A stretch of DNA of 64,000 bases, taken from positions 4,278,001 to 4,342,000 of the forward strand of contig NZ_OY762512.1 of assembly GCF_963665995.1 (NCBI RefSeq). The letters are read 5' to 3'. The translations under genes were made by a program, and so were the position numbers. Below, one piece after another: positions 18,969-28,609 of this stretch. Within the stretch, counting starts at the first letter, position 1. Each line of letters starts with the position of its first letter. The notes beneath the pieces were generated by a model. The model had not been told where the DNA came from and ran no database searches. It saw only the letters and a list, made by a program, of their open reading frames with translations. The stretch comes from Pleurocapsa sp. FMAR1 (GTDB lineage: Bacteria; Cyanobacteriota; Cyanobacteriia; Cyanobacteriales; Xenococcaceae).

Positions 18969-21185
18969 TTACAATAATTTATCTAGCGTAATTGGTAAAT
19001 CGCGAACCCGTTTACCTGTAGCATGATAAACTGCATTAGCAACTGCTGCTGCTACACCAACTATGGCTATTTCACCGATTCCCCTAGCACCAAGCGGATT
19101 GGCATGATAATCTGGTTCTCCACAAAAGATTGCTTCAATTTCGGGAATGTCGGCATTGACTGGTACAAGGTATTCTCCTAAGTTAGCGTTGAGATAGTTG
19201 CCATAACGCGAATCGAGGTAAGTATGCTCCTGTAGTGCCATGCCGATACCGCCGACAACCCCACCGATAGTCTGAGACTTTGCTGTTTTAGGGTTAATAA
19301 TGCGTCCCACATCTACAGCAGAAACTACCCGCGCTACGTTAATATCTCCCAGTAGTTCATCTACCCGCACCTCTACAAAAGTCGCCCCAAAGGAGTGCAT
19401 TGAAAATTTTTCTTTTTCCGAACCTGGTTCTGATGTCGCCTCGGCTTTAATAGATTCCTGGTTAGCTTGGGCAAGAATTTCAGCATAGCTTAAGCTTTGG
19501 GATGGGTTTTGCTGGTCAAATATTTTTCCATCTTCCACTTTTAAGTCGTCTTGTTTAGTTCTAGCCAGAGGAGAATCTATCTGTTTAACTAATGCTAAAG
19601 CCTGCGATCGCGCTTTTTCACAAGCAGCCTTAACCGCAGAACCTACTGAGGCTACCGTCGTCGAACCACCGTGTGCTGGGGCGAAAGGAAAGCTAGAATC
19701 ACCCAACTCAAAAGTAATGCGATCGCTTGGTATGCCCAAAGATTCGGAGGCAATTATAGTCATGGTAGTGTAAGTTCCAGGACCCATATCGGATGCAGCA
19801 CTCTGTACCACTGCTGTACCGTCTTGTAAAATGCGGGCTTTGGCAGTTGCTTCTCTACGTATCATCGGATAAGTACCCGTTGCCATCCCGTAACCGATAA
19901 GTATTCCGTTTTCACTCATCGATCGCGGTTGGGGGTTGCGTTGACTCCACCCCATAGCTTCTGCCCCCTGTTTGTAGCATTCTCTTAAAGCTTTTGACGA
20001 CCAGGGCAAATTTGATTCTGGATCTTGTTCGGCATAGTTAATCTGTCTCAACTCTAAAGGATCGATTCCCAGTTCGTAAGATAGTTCATCAAGTGCCGAC
20101 TCTAAAGCATAAACTCCCTGTGCTTCTCCTGGCGCACGCATAAAGGTAGGTGTAGAAATATCTAGCTTTGCCAGTCTGTATTTGGTTTGTACGTTAGGAC
20201 AGGCATGAAGAAAACGAGAAGCATTAAGTACTTTCTCGGTATAGGTTTCAAATTGTGCAGCTTCTGCTGTCGCCTCGTGAATAATTGAGGTTAGAGTACC
20301 ATCTTTGTTTGCACCCATCGCAATCCTTTGAGTAGTATAAGGACGATGCCCCGTCATACTAAACATTTGCTTGCGGGACAAAACCAGCTTGACAGGACGA
20401 TTTACAACTTTAGCAGCAATAGGTGCGATCATAGTTTGCTGCCAAATACGCCCTGCACAGCCAAAAGCACCACCGACAAAAGGTGAAATAACTTCCACGT
20501 TTGCTTCGGGAATACCAAATACAGAACCCAGATGTTGCTGTACGCTTTTTACCCACTGAGTTTTATCGTAGAGTTTTAAATTGTCCTTTGACCAAATAGC
20601 GATCGTGGCATGGGGTTCGATGGGATTATGATGTTCGGTGGGAACTTTATAATTAACGTCAATACTTATTTCGGCATTTGCTAATGCTGCCTCTGGGTTA
20701 CCACGAGACTGGTCGGGTCGATCGGCAGGCGTAATTAATTGACCTGCTTGTTCGGCTTTTTCCACACTGACGCTATGTTCTTCTTCTCGATACTCAACTT
20801 GAATCAAAGATGCTGCTTGTTCTGCCTGTTCCAAAGTCTCGGCGACAGTAACCGCTACAGGCTGTCCGTAAAAATGAATGCGATCTGTATAGAGAGTCTG
20901 GGGATATTCTGATCCTGGTGGGGCGACAGTAAATTGCTGTTCTTGGGGAATTGGTTTAAAAGGCAGTTGAGGCGCATTGTGATGCGTAATTATCGCTATT
21001 ACTCCTGGAACTGCCTGGGCCTCTCTGGTATCAATATTGGCAATACTTCCTTTAGCAACGGTACTAGTAGTTATTACCCCATGAGTGACATTCTCAACGG
21101 GAAATTCCGCAGCATATTTGGCACCCCCTGTAGTTTTGAGTTTTCCCGTAACTCTTTTTTTAGCTTGTCCGATAACCTGATTCAT
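18969..21185 (-). CDS. Molybdopterin-binding catalytic subunit, PaoC/YagR type (copy 2)
   Basis: This 738-residue protein is a paralogue of the gene at 13429-15717. It shows GGAFGCAGRIWQ, FMRAPGEAQGVYALESALDEL, GPGTYTTMTIIASESLG and the C-terminal NPLGARGIGE with the catalytic glutamate. The last 30 residues are almost identical to copy 1. The alanine in MRAPGE against glycine in copy 1 and differences around the substrate tunnel suggest a different substrate. It is followed by its own FAD and 2Fe-2S genes in the same order. Confidence 0.88.
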   Translation of the reverse strand: MNQVIGQAKKRVTGKLKTTGGAKYAAEFPVENVTHGVITTSTVAKGSIANIDTREAQAVPGVIAIITHHNAPQLPFKPIPQEQQFTVAPPGSEYPQTLYTDRIHFYGQPVAVTVAETLEQAEQAASLIQVEYREEEHSVSVEKAEQAGQLITPADRPDQSRGNPEAALANAEISIDVNYKVPTEHHNPIEPHATIAIWSKDNLKLYDKTQWVKSVQQHLGSVFGIPEANVEVISPFVGGAFGCAGRIWQQTMIAPIAAKVVNRPVKLVLSRKQMFSMTGHRPYTTQRIAMGANKDGTLTSIIHEATAEAAQFETYTEKVLNASRFLHACPNVQTKYRLAKLDISTPTFMRAPGEAQGVYALESALDELSYELGIDPLELRQINYAEQDPESNLPWSSKALRECYKQGAEAMGWSQRNPQPRSMSENGILIGYGMATGTYPMIRREATAKARILQDGTAVVQSAASDMGPGTYTTMTIIASESLGIPSDRITFELGDSSFPFAPAHGGSTTVASVGSAVKAACEKARSQALALVKQIDSPLARTKQDDLKVEDGKIFDQQNPSQSLSYAEILAQANQESIKAEATSEPGSEKEKFSMHSFGATFVEVRVDELLGDINVARVVSAVDVGRIINPKTAKSQTIGGVVGGIGMALQEHTYLDSRYGNYLNANLGEYLVPVNADIPEIEAIFCGEPDYHANPLGARGIGEIAIVGVAAAVANAVYHATGKRVRDLPITLDKLL

Positions 21186-21252
21186 GATTTGTAGGTAATT
21201 ATATTTAACAAATTAATAGAGAAAAAAATGTCGATGTTTTACTCACTACTTC

Positions 21253-22239
21253 CTAAGCCGAAGCTGCAACAGTAGATAATGCCCTTACAATCGCTCGTTT
21301 ACCCAACTCAACCTTAAAAGCGTTGTGTTCGTAGGTTTGCGCCCCTGCTAAAGCGATTTCAGCAGCTTGTCTAAAAGTATTTTCATTTGCTGGTTTACCT
21401 ACCAACATCTCTTCCGCTTCAAAAGCCCGCCAGGGTTTATGCGCCACGCCACCCATTGCAACTCTGACATCTTGAATAAGATTATCTTGGATATTTAAAG
21501 CAGCAGCTACAGAAACTAAAGCAAAAGCATAGGAATTGCGATCGCGCACTTTTAGGTAATACGACTTATTGCTAAAGTCCGAAGCGGGTAAATCCACCGC
21601 CGTAATTAATTCCCCTGGCTGCAAGTTGGTTTCGATTTGGGGTGTATCTCCTGGTAGACGATGAAAATCGGCGATCGCTATTTCTCTTTCCCCATTGCTT
21701 CCCTGTACCCGCACCACCGCATCTAAAGCTGCCAACGCCACGCACATATCAGAAGGATGAGTTGCAATACACTGTTCGCTTGTTCCTAAAATAGCGTGAA
21801 TGCGATTGTAACCTTCAATGGCTGCACAACCCGAACCAGGATCGCGTTTGTTGCAAGGCATAGAGGTATCGGTAAAATAGTAACAGCGAGTACGCTGCAT
21901 CAAGTTTCCCCCCACTGTAGCCATATTACGCAACTGAGGCGATGCCCCTGCCAAAAAAGCTTGAGACAATACAGGATAGCGTTGGCGAATTAAAGGATGA
22001 TTTGCAGTATCGCTATTACGCGCCATTGCGCCGATTCTCACACCACCGTCGGGCAATTCTTCAATCTCAGCCAAAGACAATTTAGTGACATCGACCAAAT
22101 GGTCTGGCTGTTCGACACCATCCTTCATCAGATCGATCAAATTTGTCCCCCCACCGAGAAACTTTGCCTGTTCGATGCTATTAATCGCCAATACCGCTTC
22201 GTCTGTGCTGCTAGCGCGAGTATAATCAAAAGTTTTCAT
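21253..22239 (-). CDS. FAD-binding subunit, PaoB/YagS type (copy 2)
   Basis: The 328-residue paralogue of the gene at 15717-16709 has [33 protein letters not shown] and the extra-cluster cysteines [13 protein letters not shown] plus GC and EQC. It connects the iron-sulfur subunit with FAD. Unlike copy 1, its gene is separated from both partners by about 70 bases instead of overlapping them. Confidence 0.88.
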   Translation of the reverse strand: MKTFDYTRASSTDEAVLAINSIEQAKFLGGGTNLIDLMKDGVEQPDHLVDVTKLSLAEIEELPDGGVRIGAMARNSDTANHPLIRQRYPVLSQAFLAGASPQLRNMATVGGNLMQRTRCYYFTDTSMPCNKRDPGSGCAAIEGYNRIHAILGTSEQCIATHPSDMCVALAALDAVVRVQGSNGEREIAIADFHRLPGDTPQIETNLQPGELITAVDLPASDFSNKSYYLKVRDRNSYAFALVSVAAALNIQDNLIQDVRVAMGGVAHKPWRAFEAEEMLVGKPANENTFRQAAEIALAGAQTYEHNAFKVELGKRAIVRALSTVAASA

Positions 22240-22312
22240 ATTATTAAATCTATGTTTGCTCTCTCAAAGTCCTATTCGGTAATTAGCTCTATTTACTTTC
22301 TACTTTAAAAAC

Positions 22313-22960
22313 TTACGCCTGTTCGTAAACCTCTCTAACCGAAGCAACAATACCAGGATAAGCACCACAACGGCAGAGATTACCGCTCATACGCTCTTTT
22401 ATTTCCGCATCGGTTAATTCAATCGGTGCATCAAGATTGCTGATATCTGCGGTAACAATACTTGCTTCTCCTGCTGCGACTTCATCTAACATTGCTACGG
22501 CAGAACAAATTTGACCAGAGGTACAGTAACCGCATTGAAAACCATCGTTGTTGATAAATGCTGCCTGTATTGGGCTTAACTCGTCGCCATTAGCTATGCC
22601 TTCAATCGTCGTAATTTCTGCATCTTGATACTGAACTGCCAAAGCTAAACAAGAATTGATACGTACTCCGTCAACCAATACCGTACAAGCTCCACATTGT
22701 CCATGATTACAGCCTTTTTTTGTCCCCGTCAGCCCGACTCTCTCTCGCAGTACATCGAGCAAAGTTACCCTGGGTTCGATATTCACGGTTTGCTCAACAC
22801 CATTAATCTTAAAAGCAACTTCTGCGCCTTTTGTAGTTAAAGTAGGTGTTGGTTGGGTTGGTTGTGATGTGGCAGTTTTAAACCAGTCTCCAATCACAGT
22901 AAATACGGTGCTGAAAAACATTAATTGACCGAAACTTCGTCTTTTGAATTTAATTCTCAT
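22313..22960 (-). CDS. [2Fe-2S] subunit, PaoA/YagT type with Tat signal (copy 2)
   Basis: The 215-residue protein opens MRIKFKRRSFGQLMFF, a twin-arginine motif followed by a hydrophobic stretch (about 11-24), as in E. coli PaoA, where the folded three-subunit enzyme is exported to the periplasm. Cluster ligands are GCNHGQCGACTVL, INSCLAL, FQCGYCTSGQ and GNLCRCGAY. Between the two helical cluster motifs there is an extra loop of about 17 residues relative to copy 1 (EVAAGEASIVTADISNLD). The complex is therefore predicted to act in the periplasm, detoxifying aldehydes if it follows PaoABC. Confidence 0.88.
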   Translation of the reverse strand: MRIKFKRRSFGQLMFFSTVFTVIGDWFKTATSQPTQPTPTLTTKGAEVAFKINGVEQTVNIEPRVTLLDVLRERVGLTGTKKGCNHGQCGACTVLVDGVRINSCLALAVQYQDAEITTIEGIANGDELSPIQAAFINNDGFQCGYCTSGQICSAVAMLDEVAAGEASIVTADISNLDAPIELTDAEIKERMSGNLCRCGAYPGIVASVREVYEQA

Positions 22961-23309
22961 TGAGTTTTCTAAATTGGGGTGGATATAAGAGTTTCGTATA
23001 AAGTGCGATCGATTGATAATCCTTTCTAAAGTATCATCTATTTTAAATAAGGAAACCTCAGCGTGGGCGGTGCGCTTTTTTTCTCAAGGTTAATTTAAGC
23101 TATTTTAGCTGAAAAAATTACTCCCAGACAAGGGAGACATAATCCCTGAGTGGTTAAAAAACCCCGTTCCCAGTTCCCTTCTCAAAAACCCCTTCATCGA
23201 GAAATGTCCCGCTTTTCAGAACCAATGATTTTTTCGATTATCAATACTGCTTAATTCTTAAACAAGAAGTATTGAAGCCCCTTCACTGCGTAAAGTATTA
23301 ATATTTATA
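22961..23309. other. Intergenic region upstream of copy 2 hydroxylase operon
   Basis: This 349-base gap must hold the promoter of the 22960-18969 operon. I see no convincing -35/-10 pair. Two AAAAACCCC tracts repeat near 23157 and 23185, and a perfect AT-rich palindrome lies at its far end (23290-23321). No gene is visible. Confidence 0.5.
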
Positions 23310-23321
23310 TTAATACTTTAC
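23290..23321. repeat. Perfect 32-base AT-rich palindrome
   Basis: GTAAAGTATTAATAT and its exact complement surround two T bases. The palindrome overlaps the stop codon of the permease gene (23310) and could act as its terminator or as an operator. Its AAGTATTAAT core is also present in the psbA promoter spacer. Confidence 0.7.
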
Positions 23322-24266
23322 CCTCGGATCTAAGATACCATAAACTAAGTCAGCTAATAAGTTAAAGAAGACAATCAAAATACCGTAGATAAAGGTAATT
23401 GCCATCACCACAGGGGTGTCACTACGGTAAATAGATTCAATTAATAATGCGCCAATACCAGGGACGCGGAACACCTGTTCTGTGACTAATGCACCTGTAA
23501 AAATAGTGGGAATATCTAGAGCAATTAGAGTTACTACAGGAATTAAAGCATTCCGCAAGACATGATTTTTAATTACGGCAAATTTAGTTAAACCTTTTGA
23601 TAAAGCTGTCGTGACGTATTCTTGCTTTAATTCATCCAAAACCGCCGAGCGAATAAAGCGCATTAATATTGCTGCATGGTATAACGATAAAACAGCTATG
23701 GGCATAATTGACTGTTGGGCTTGGGTAATAAAACTTCGCCAATCTGTCACCTGTAAAGTGCTATTGAAAATAAAGGGAAACCAGCGCAGCTTAACACTAA
23801 AAATAATAATAAAAAGTAAGCCTGTAAAAAAAGGCGGAATCGAAAAACCCAAAAAGGCGATCGTCGTGATTACTTGATCCGTAATAGAATAGCGTTTGAT
23901 TGCTGAAATAATTCCTAGGGGAAAAGCAATCAATAAACCAATGATATAAGCTGTCCCGACAACTAAAAGGGTAGTAGGCAAACGCTGCCATAGTAATTGC
24001 GCCACAGGACTGCGACTGTTAAAAGAATAGCCCATGTCGCCTCGAATAAATGAGCCAAACCACTTGAAATAACGAATATAGGCTGGCTGATCTAAACCTA
24101 AAGATTTACGGATATTTTCTCTCACTTCTGCTGTAATTGCAGGATTTGAAGCAAATTCTCCCAGAGGATCTCCTGGTGCTAACGCCAAAATGGTAAAAAC
24201 AATTAAACTAATAGCTATGAGGGTTGGTATAGCTATCAATAATCTTTTGATAAAATATTGACCCAT
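23310..24266 (-). CDS. DppB/OppB-type ABC transporter permease, orphan
   Basis: ATG at 24266 gives MGQYFIKRLLIAIPTLIAISL, the standard start of this family; the TTG at 24284 is less likely. The 318-residue protein has six predicted membrane segments, the LAPGDPLGEFASNPAIT periplasmic loop after helix 1, the EAA-like ALSKGLTKFAVIKNHVLRNALIPVVT loop that contacts the ATPase, and the closing ADLVYGILDPRVKY tail. It would form half of a peptide or nickel import pore, but no DppC, ATPase or binding-protein gene is near; in cyanobacteria such genes are often scattered. Confidence 0.9.
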   Translation of the reverse strand: MGQYFIKRLLIAIPTLIAISLIVFTILALAPGDPLGEFASNPAITAEVRENIRKSLGLDQPAYIRYFKWFGSFIRGDMGYSFNSRSPVAQLLWQRLPTTLLVVGTAYIIGLLIAFPLGIISAIKRYSITDQVITTIAFLGFSIPPFFTGLLFIIIFSVKLRWFPFIFNSTLQVTDWRSFITQAQQSIMPIAVLSLYHAAILMRFIRSAVLDELKQEYVTTALSKGLTKFAVIKNHVLRNALIPVVTLIALDIPTIFTGALVTEQVFRVPGIGALLIESIYRSDTPVVMAITFIYGILIVFFNLLADLVYGILDPRVKY

Positions 24267-24469
24267 ATATTTATTAATTATCAAGCATAAAGTAAAGTAG
24301 CGATTGTCTTGAACGTCAAATTATTAATGTGATTTGTTAATAAAATAGATAAATAATTATATATCTGCCTTAATGGCGATCGCTATGTAATTAATTTTGC
24401 TTATGTACTAAACAAACTGTCGCCGTCACAAAAGCGCACTTTTGCAATGGATTTTACCTTTTAGGAAGG

Positions 24470-26077
24470 TCACTTTTCAATCTGCAAAACCTGATAACTT
24501 TTATTGTTAAAAACTGGCTTAAGACGTAGGGTCGCCATACCGTTAAGCTTATCGCATTTAAGATTGCGCTGTTCTTTGTAGAGTACCAGATGGGTTAAGC
24601 TATACTTTGGAGCTAGATTATCTAACAACTGACAACTGCGTAGGGTTGCCGTGTCATTAGGCTTATCGCCCATAAGATAAAACTCTCTAGCTTGACCAAG
24701 ACGATCGATCCACTCTAATACTTCAGTATCCTTATAGGGATGCGTTTTATCATTAATGAAAATAGGTACTCCAGTACGAAGTCTAAGTTTCTTCATGCTC
24801 TCTAAATCTGGTGGCACAAGGTAAATCTGTCCAGATTGTCTCTGTTCTTTGACAAAATCCATCATCTGATTTGATGTCTTTCCATAGCCAAAAGACAAAA
24901 CTTGATCTACAGTTCCAGCGATAACTATGATAGAAATAATTGCAATGCTTAAACGGGTGATTAACTTTTGATATTTAGCTATAGATACCTGATATTTATC
25001 AAAAGCTGAAAATACAATTTTACCTAGAATTATGCTGCTAGAAATTGGCACTAAAAAAATTGACATTCGCCAAGGAGCTATAAAGGCAATGGTGTCGCTA
25101 TCTACTATTAATTGAACAATCGTTGAAGCTACCGTTAAAACAAAAGGAATTAGCAAAATCAAAAAAAGGTTTATCTTCCTGACTATCCATAAAGCAATAA
25201 TAACCAGTAGAGCTTGAATATAAGATTTATGACCATCTTGTTTCAACCAAACTTGAGGTAAAGAATGATGAGGCACTCGTAAGCGCACAATAAAATCTTG
25301 AGCCTGATGCCAAATTTCGGGAGTTGTCGGCGTAAAGGTCAAAGACATATAGCTGTACACAGGTAAAATTAAAGCTAAAGATAATAAACCAACTAAAATT
25401 GCTTTAAGAATGTTTTTTTCTCTGACTAAAATCGTCACTTGATAAGAAAAAGTTAAGATGCCTGCACTAACTAAATAAGTCGGATGAAAAGTAGCAGCGA
25501 TCGCAGTTAAACATACCGCTAAATAGTATTTGCAATCAAGAGCATAGTAGATTGAGCAAATAAGCAGAACACCAAATGTTGATGGTTGAAATACAGGTCC
25601 TAAGATATATTGCAGAGCTACGCCATAGTGTAAATCAATTCCTGTATCGAACTCAAATATTTTCAGATGAACTGTATGAATAACAATAAATGCAGCGAAA
25701 TAAACAAGATATTTTAATTGGGATTTATTAAAATTAAAAACATAGTCAACTATAGCAAACATACTATAAACATAGATGCCAAATAAGCAAAAATAATACA
25801 CATAAAACATATATTCTGGATGAATATATTCATACGTTGTTTGCACCAGCCATGTAAAAGCAGGAAGGGGATCTATTGTATTTGCAACCCAATCTTCGTT
25901 AAGAAAACCATAGCCAGCATTAGCTAAACCGTGCAAAAATTTTGTATTTTGGTTTTCAACCGAATTATAGATAGGATCTTGAGTGTAAGCTAAACCAAAG
26001 ATCAGGGAAACTAAAACAAATTTGAGTATTGAACCTGATTTTTGATGTTCAAAAAAAGAGTTTAATTTTGTCCCCAT
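24470..26077 (-). CDS. Multi-pass membrane protein, GT-C-like, unknown function
   Basis: With ATG at 26077 the protein has 535 residues and about ten to twelve hydrophobic helices, followed by a soluble C-terminal domain (about 420-535). Between the first two helices there is a polar loop with NEDWVANTIDPLPAF, where GT-C glycosyltransferases keep acidic residues, and DTGIDLHYGVALQYILGP follows later. The C-terminal domain has LVPPDLESMKKLRLRTGVPIF. This resembles cyanobacterial membrane proteins with a GT-C-like fold, but no catalytic site can be claimed. The gene stands alone. Confidence 0.55.
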   Translation of the reverse strand: MGTKLNSFFEHQKSGSILKFVLVSLIFGLAYTQDPIYNSVENQNTKFLHGLANAGYGFLNEDWVANTIDPLPAFTWLVQTTYEYIHPEYMFYVYYFCLFGIYVYSMFAIVDYVFNFNKSQLKYLVYFAAFIVIHTVHLKIFEFDTGIDLHYGVALQYILGPVFQPSTFGVLLICSIYYALDCKYYLAVCLTAIAATFHPTYLVSAGILTFSYQVTILVREKNILKAILVGLLSLALILPVYSYMSLTFTPTTPEIWHQAQDFIVRLRVPHHSLPQVWLKQDGHKSYIQALLVIIALWIVRKINLFLILLIPFVLTVASTIVQLIVDSDTIAFIAPWRMSIFLVPISSSIILGKIVFSAFDKYQVSIAKYQKLITRLSIAIISIIVIAGTVDQVLSFGYGKTSNQMMDFVKEQRQSGQIYLVPPDLESMKKLRLRTGVPIFINDKTHPYKDTEVLEWIDRLGQAREFYLMGDKPNDTATLRSCQLLDNLAPKYSLTHLVLYKEQRNLKCDKLNGMATLRLKPVFNNKSYQVLQIEK

Positions 26078-26294
26078 AAAAATCAAGATAGATGCTAAAA
26101 CTTAGAAATTGTACTACACAATCGAAGAGTCGCGGTTCTCTTTACTTGGCATAGCAATCAAACTATAAATCAAGATTTGACGTTAAGCAAATAAGCTATG
26201 TAGCAACGTAGGCATACTTTTGTAAAAAATAGCAGGCATAATAGGCAAAAACAGCAAAACCTCAGTAGAATAACTATGATGTAATGCCCAATCT

Positions 26295-26381
26295 GGAGAG
26301 GTGGCAGAGCGGTTGAATGCGGTAGTCTCGAAAACTATTTGGGGGTCAAACTTCACGGGGGTTCGAATCCCCCCCTCTCCG
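26295..26381 (+). tRNA. tRNA-Ser (anticodon CGA)
   Basis: The 87-base sequence folds as a class II tRNA: acceptor GGAGAGG pairs with CCTCTCC, the anticodon stem GTAGT/ACTAT encloses the loop CTCGAAA with anticodon CGA, a long variable arm follows, and the T arm has GGGGGTTCGAATCCCCC. The discriminator is G, as in serine tRNAs. CCA is not encoded. Confidence 0.95.
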
Positions 26382-26476
26382 TACAAACAGTACTTCTGGC
26401 TTAGCTCTTAAAATTAAATAATTAAAGTAATTAAATCAGTCTTATTATTTTAAGAGTGTAATTTAGCTCAAATTTA

Positions 26477-26847
26477 GTGCAAGAAAAAATTAAACGAGCT
26501 AAGTTTAAGCTTGAGAAAATTAAGATAATGCAGCGGGGTAACCGTTTAACGTTGCGAAGTACTTTACCCCAAAGCCAGAAGACGGAATCAAGCCAAAGCA
26601 ATATACTATTTCCCCTGGCTTATCAGCTACACCAGAAGGGTTAAAGTTGGCAGTTATTAAGGCTCAGAAGATTGAAGCAGATCTAATTTACGATCGCTTT
26701 AGTTGGGATGTTAATAGCGATATATTAACGGTTGCCAAAGATGAGGTCGCCCTGGTGACCCACCCTAAAAGTCCCAGTCTCTTTGAAAATAACCTTTTCT
26801 TTCACAAATTTCTCATCGATGGCAGAGATATGCAATATCAAGCCTAA
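26477..26847 (+). pseudogene. Tyrosine-recombinase (integrase) N-terminal remnant beside tRNA-Ser
   Basis: A frame starting near GTG 26477 reads KIMQRGNRLTLRSTLP, and after a one-base shift near 26570 the similarity continues as IKPKQYTISPGLSATPEGLK and ADLIYDRFSWD. Together these match the arm-type DNA-binding domain of cyanobacterial phage-like integrases, in which a QRGNRLxLRxTLPPKP segment and a later GL-A-P-GL-K motif are typical. The catalytic domain is missing. Its position about 95 bases after a tRNA gene fits the relic of an element that integrated there. Confidence 0.65.
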
Positions 26848-26950
26848 TGACGCATATTTTAAAATAAAGTTTGGCTAGTGAATTTAACCAACGACAAACC
26901 CATAAAAATAATATTCCCGTACTATTTTCGGCGGAAGGCTAATAAGTAAA

Positions 26951-26979
26951 GCGATTGCGAAGCTAGTCGAAGACATCGC
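26951..26979. repeat. Dispersed palindromic repeat, copy also inside the RppB-like kinase gene
   Basis: The 29 bases from GCGATTGCGAAGCTAGTCGA to ACATCGC match 27 of 29 positions of 43786-43814. The GCGAT and ATCGC ends are complementary. Confidence 0.75.
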
Positions 26980-26993
26980 TTTTTCTATTTATC

Positions 26994-27917
26994 TCATAAA
27001 AATGGCTTCCAACTTTTACCCCGATGACCAAAATCAAATAATTGGGGATGGAAAATTTCTGCTAAAATTTCTGCCGAATCAACCAGCCGAGGACCAGGAC
27101 GATTGAAGTAGGCATTGCCATCAACGACAAAAACTTTGCCATTTTTAACTGCCTTTAAACTCTTCCAGCCTGGGTGTTGGGTTAAAACTTGAGATTCTTT
27201 TTCGGTACGTTTCAAATCGAAGCCACAAGGCATTATCACAATAATCTCTGGCTCGATCTCGATTAAACTCTCCCAGAATAGGTAAGGGGAATGTTCGCCC
27301 TTGAAACTTAGAAGCGGTTTGCCTCCAGCGATTTCAATTAGTTCGGGAATCCAGTTTCCCGCGACCATCAGTGGTTCAGTCCACTCTAAAGCAACAACAG
27401 TGGGTTTTTCGTTGTCTTTAATTTTATTGGCGATCGCATCGAGACGAGACTGTAACTTATTTAAAACTGGTTGAGCTTCTACTCCCAGAGTTTGTGCTAC
27501 TCGTTCGATATCTGTCCAGACTTGGTGTAATAAATTTGGCTGTAAAGAAATAACTTGAGGATGGGAATTAATTAGTTTAGCGATCGCACGCTCGACTTCA
27601 GGTAGATTAACCGCACAGACATCACATTGGTCTTGAGTCACGATCTGAGTAGGTTGAAGCCGTTCTAAGACTTCTGTTTTAATTTTGTAAATACTCAGAG
27701 CTTCTTGCATCAGACTCTGAACGTCGGCATCAATTTCACCGCTTTTTTTACTACTATCAAGTCTGGCTTCGGTACAGACGGGCAAATCTTTGACTTGGTT
27801 TGGATAATCGCATTCGTGGGAGCGTCCTACTAAAGCTTCGGTCAAACCCAAACAGTCAATAATCTCCGTAGCAGAAGGAAGTAGGGAAACAATTTTAAGA
27901 TTAGCTTTGTCGCTCAT
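26994..27917 (-). CDS. Cobalamin-binding protein (BtuF-like), no signal peptide
   Basis: The 307-residue protein is of the helical-backbone (cluster A-II) metal-chelate binding family: KIVSLLPSATEIIDCLGL at the start, GRSHECDYP, then TEARLDSSKKSGEID and IVTQDQCDVCAVN, all typical of cyanobacterial cobalamin ABC-type binding proteins, and VVALEWTEPLMVAGNWIPELIEIAGG in the second lobe. BtuF delivers vitamin B12 to BtuCD, but this form lacks a signal peptide and no transporter genes are adjacent, so a cytosolic corrinoid role is also possible. Confidence 0.8.
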   Translation of the reverse strand: MSDKANLKIVSLLPSATEIIDCLGLTEALVGRSHECDYPNQVKDLPVCTEARLDSSKKSGEIDADVQSLMQEALSIYKIKTEVLERLQPTQIVTQDQCDVCAVNLPEVERAIAKLINSHPQVISLQPNLLHQVWTDIERVAQTLGVEAQPVLNKLQSRLDAIANKIKDNEKPTVVALEWTEPLMVAGNWIPELIEIAGGKPLLSFKGEHSPYLFWESLIEIEPEIIVIMPCGFDLKRTEKESQVLTQHPGWKSLKAVKNGKVFVVDGNAYFNRPGPRLVDSAEILAEIFHPQLFDFGHRGKSWKPFL

Positions 27918-28077
27918 AAGAAATTGTCATCATGAAGTTAAATAGCTCATACCATTATTTTAAGAGCTATGACCATTATAGGAATTTATCAAACGTGCGA
28001 GCGCAAGTAATATCAGTCGTGTAATTGCGATCGCCGAAGAGAATTTATTTCATACAAAGGCGATCGCTGATTTGCAA

Positions 28078-28605
28078 TTAATGTCTTTTATCGTCTAATT
28101 CTGAAAGTTTTTTGAAAGCAACAAAAACAGCACCAGCAGCTAATGCAGCACCTACAGCTATGGCTACTGGTGGCAACATTGCCGTAGTGGTAAAACCTAC
28201 AGCACCTAATAAACCAGCAGCAGGAACAGTTGTTTCTACCAGCAGCAAACCACCAGCAGCAGCCACACCTGCATGCCTAGCAGTCACGCTGTTATCTACC
28301 TGCTGACTATTAGACTGACCAGTAGTACAGCGCATAGCAAAGTGTTCGCAGTTGTTAGAAAATAAATTATAGTTTTGCTCATGCAATCTTCTTTCTGCTC
28401 TTCTTACGATTTCATCAGCAGAAAATTTATAAGAACAAGGTTTGACATAAACTTGTTTTCCTTCAGCAAATTCACTATAAGAAGTTTTTGTAATTCTTCC
28501 TCCTGCTGGTTTTCCTCTGTGATGAATTACAGTTCCGTCTCCGCAATCAATACCATGATGAGTAATTAATCCTTTCTGAATATAAATATGATCGCCTTTA
28601 GCCAT
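28078..28605 (-). CDS. LRAT/H-rev107-like (NlpC/P60 superfamily) protein with C-terminal membrane segments
   Basis: The 175-residue protein opens with KGDHIYIQKGLITHHGIDCGDG, in which the first His of HHGI is the expected catalytic base, and carries NNCEHFAMRC (about 83-92) with the catalytic Cys of the lecithin retinol acyltransferase family. After that, two glycine/alanine-rich helices (about 112-165) anchor it in a membrane. Relatives transfer acyl groups between lipids and amines or hydrolyse them. The bacterial substrate is unknown. Its start codon is preceded within five bases by a long hairpin (28610-28645). Confidence 0.78.
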   Translation of the reverse strand: MAKGDHIYIQKGLITHHGIDCGDGTVIHHRGKPAGGRITKTSYSEFAEGKQVYVKPCSYKFSADEIVRRAERRLHEQNYNLFSNNCEHFAMRCTTGQSNSQQVDNSVTARHAGVAAAGGLLLVETTVPAAGLLGAVGFTTTAMLPPVAIAVGAALAAGAVFVAFKKLSELDDKRH

Positions 28606-28609
28606 GATA

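Noticed and set aside
13429-22960. Reading the hydroxylase operons as xanthine dehydrogenase feeding the 55-64 kb operon
   Set aside because: Subunit sizes and the extra cluster in the FAD subunit fit PaoABC-type aldehyde oxidoreductases, and the operons are more than 30 kb from the nitrogen genes; a purine link cannot be shown.
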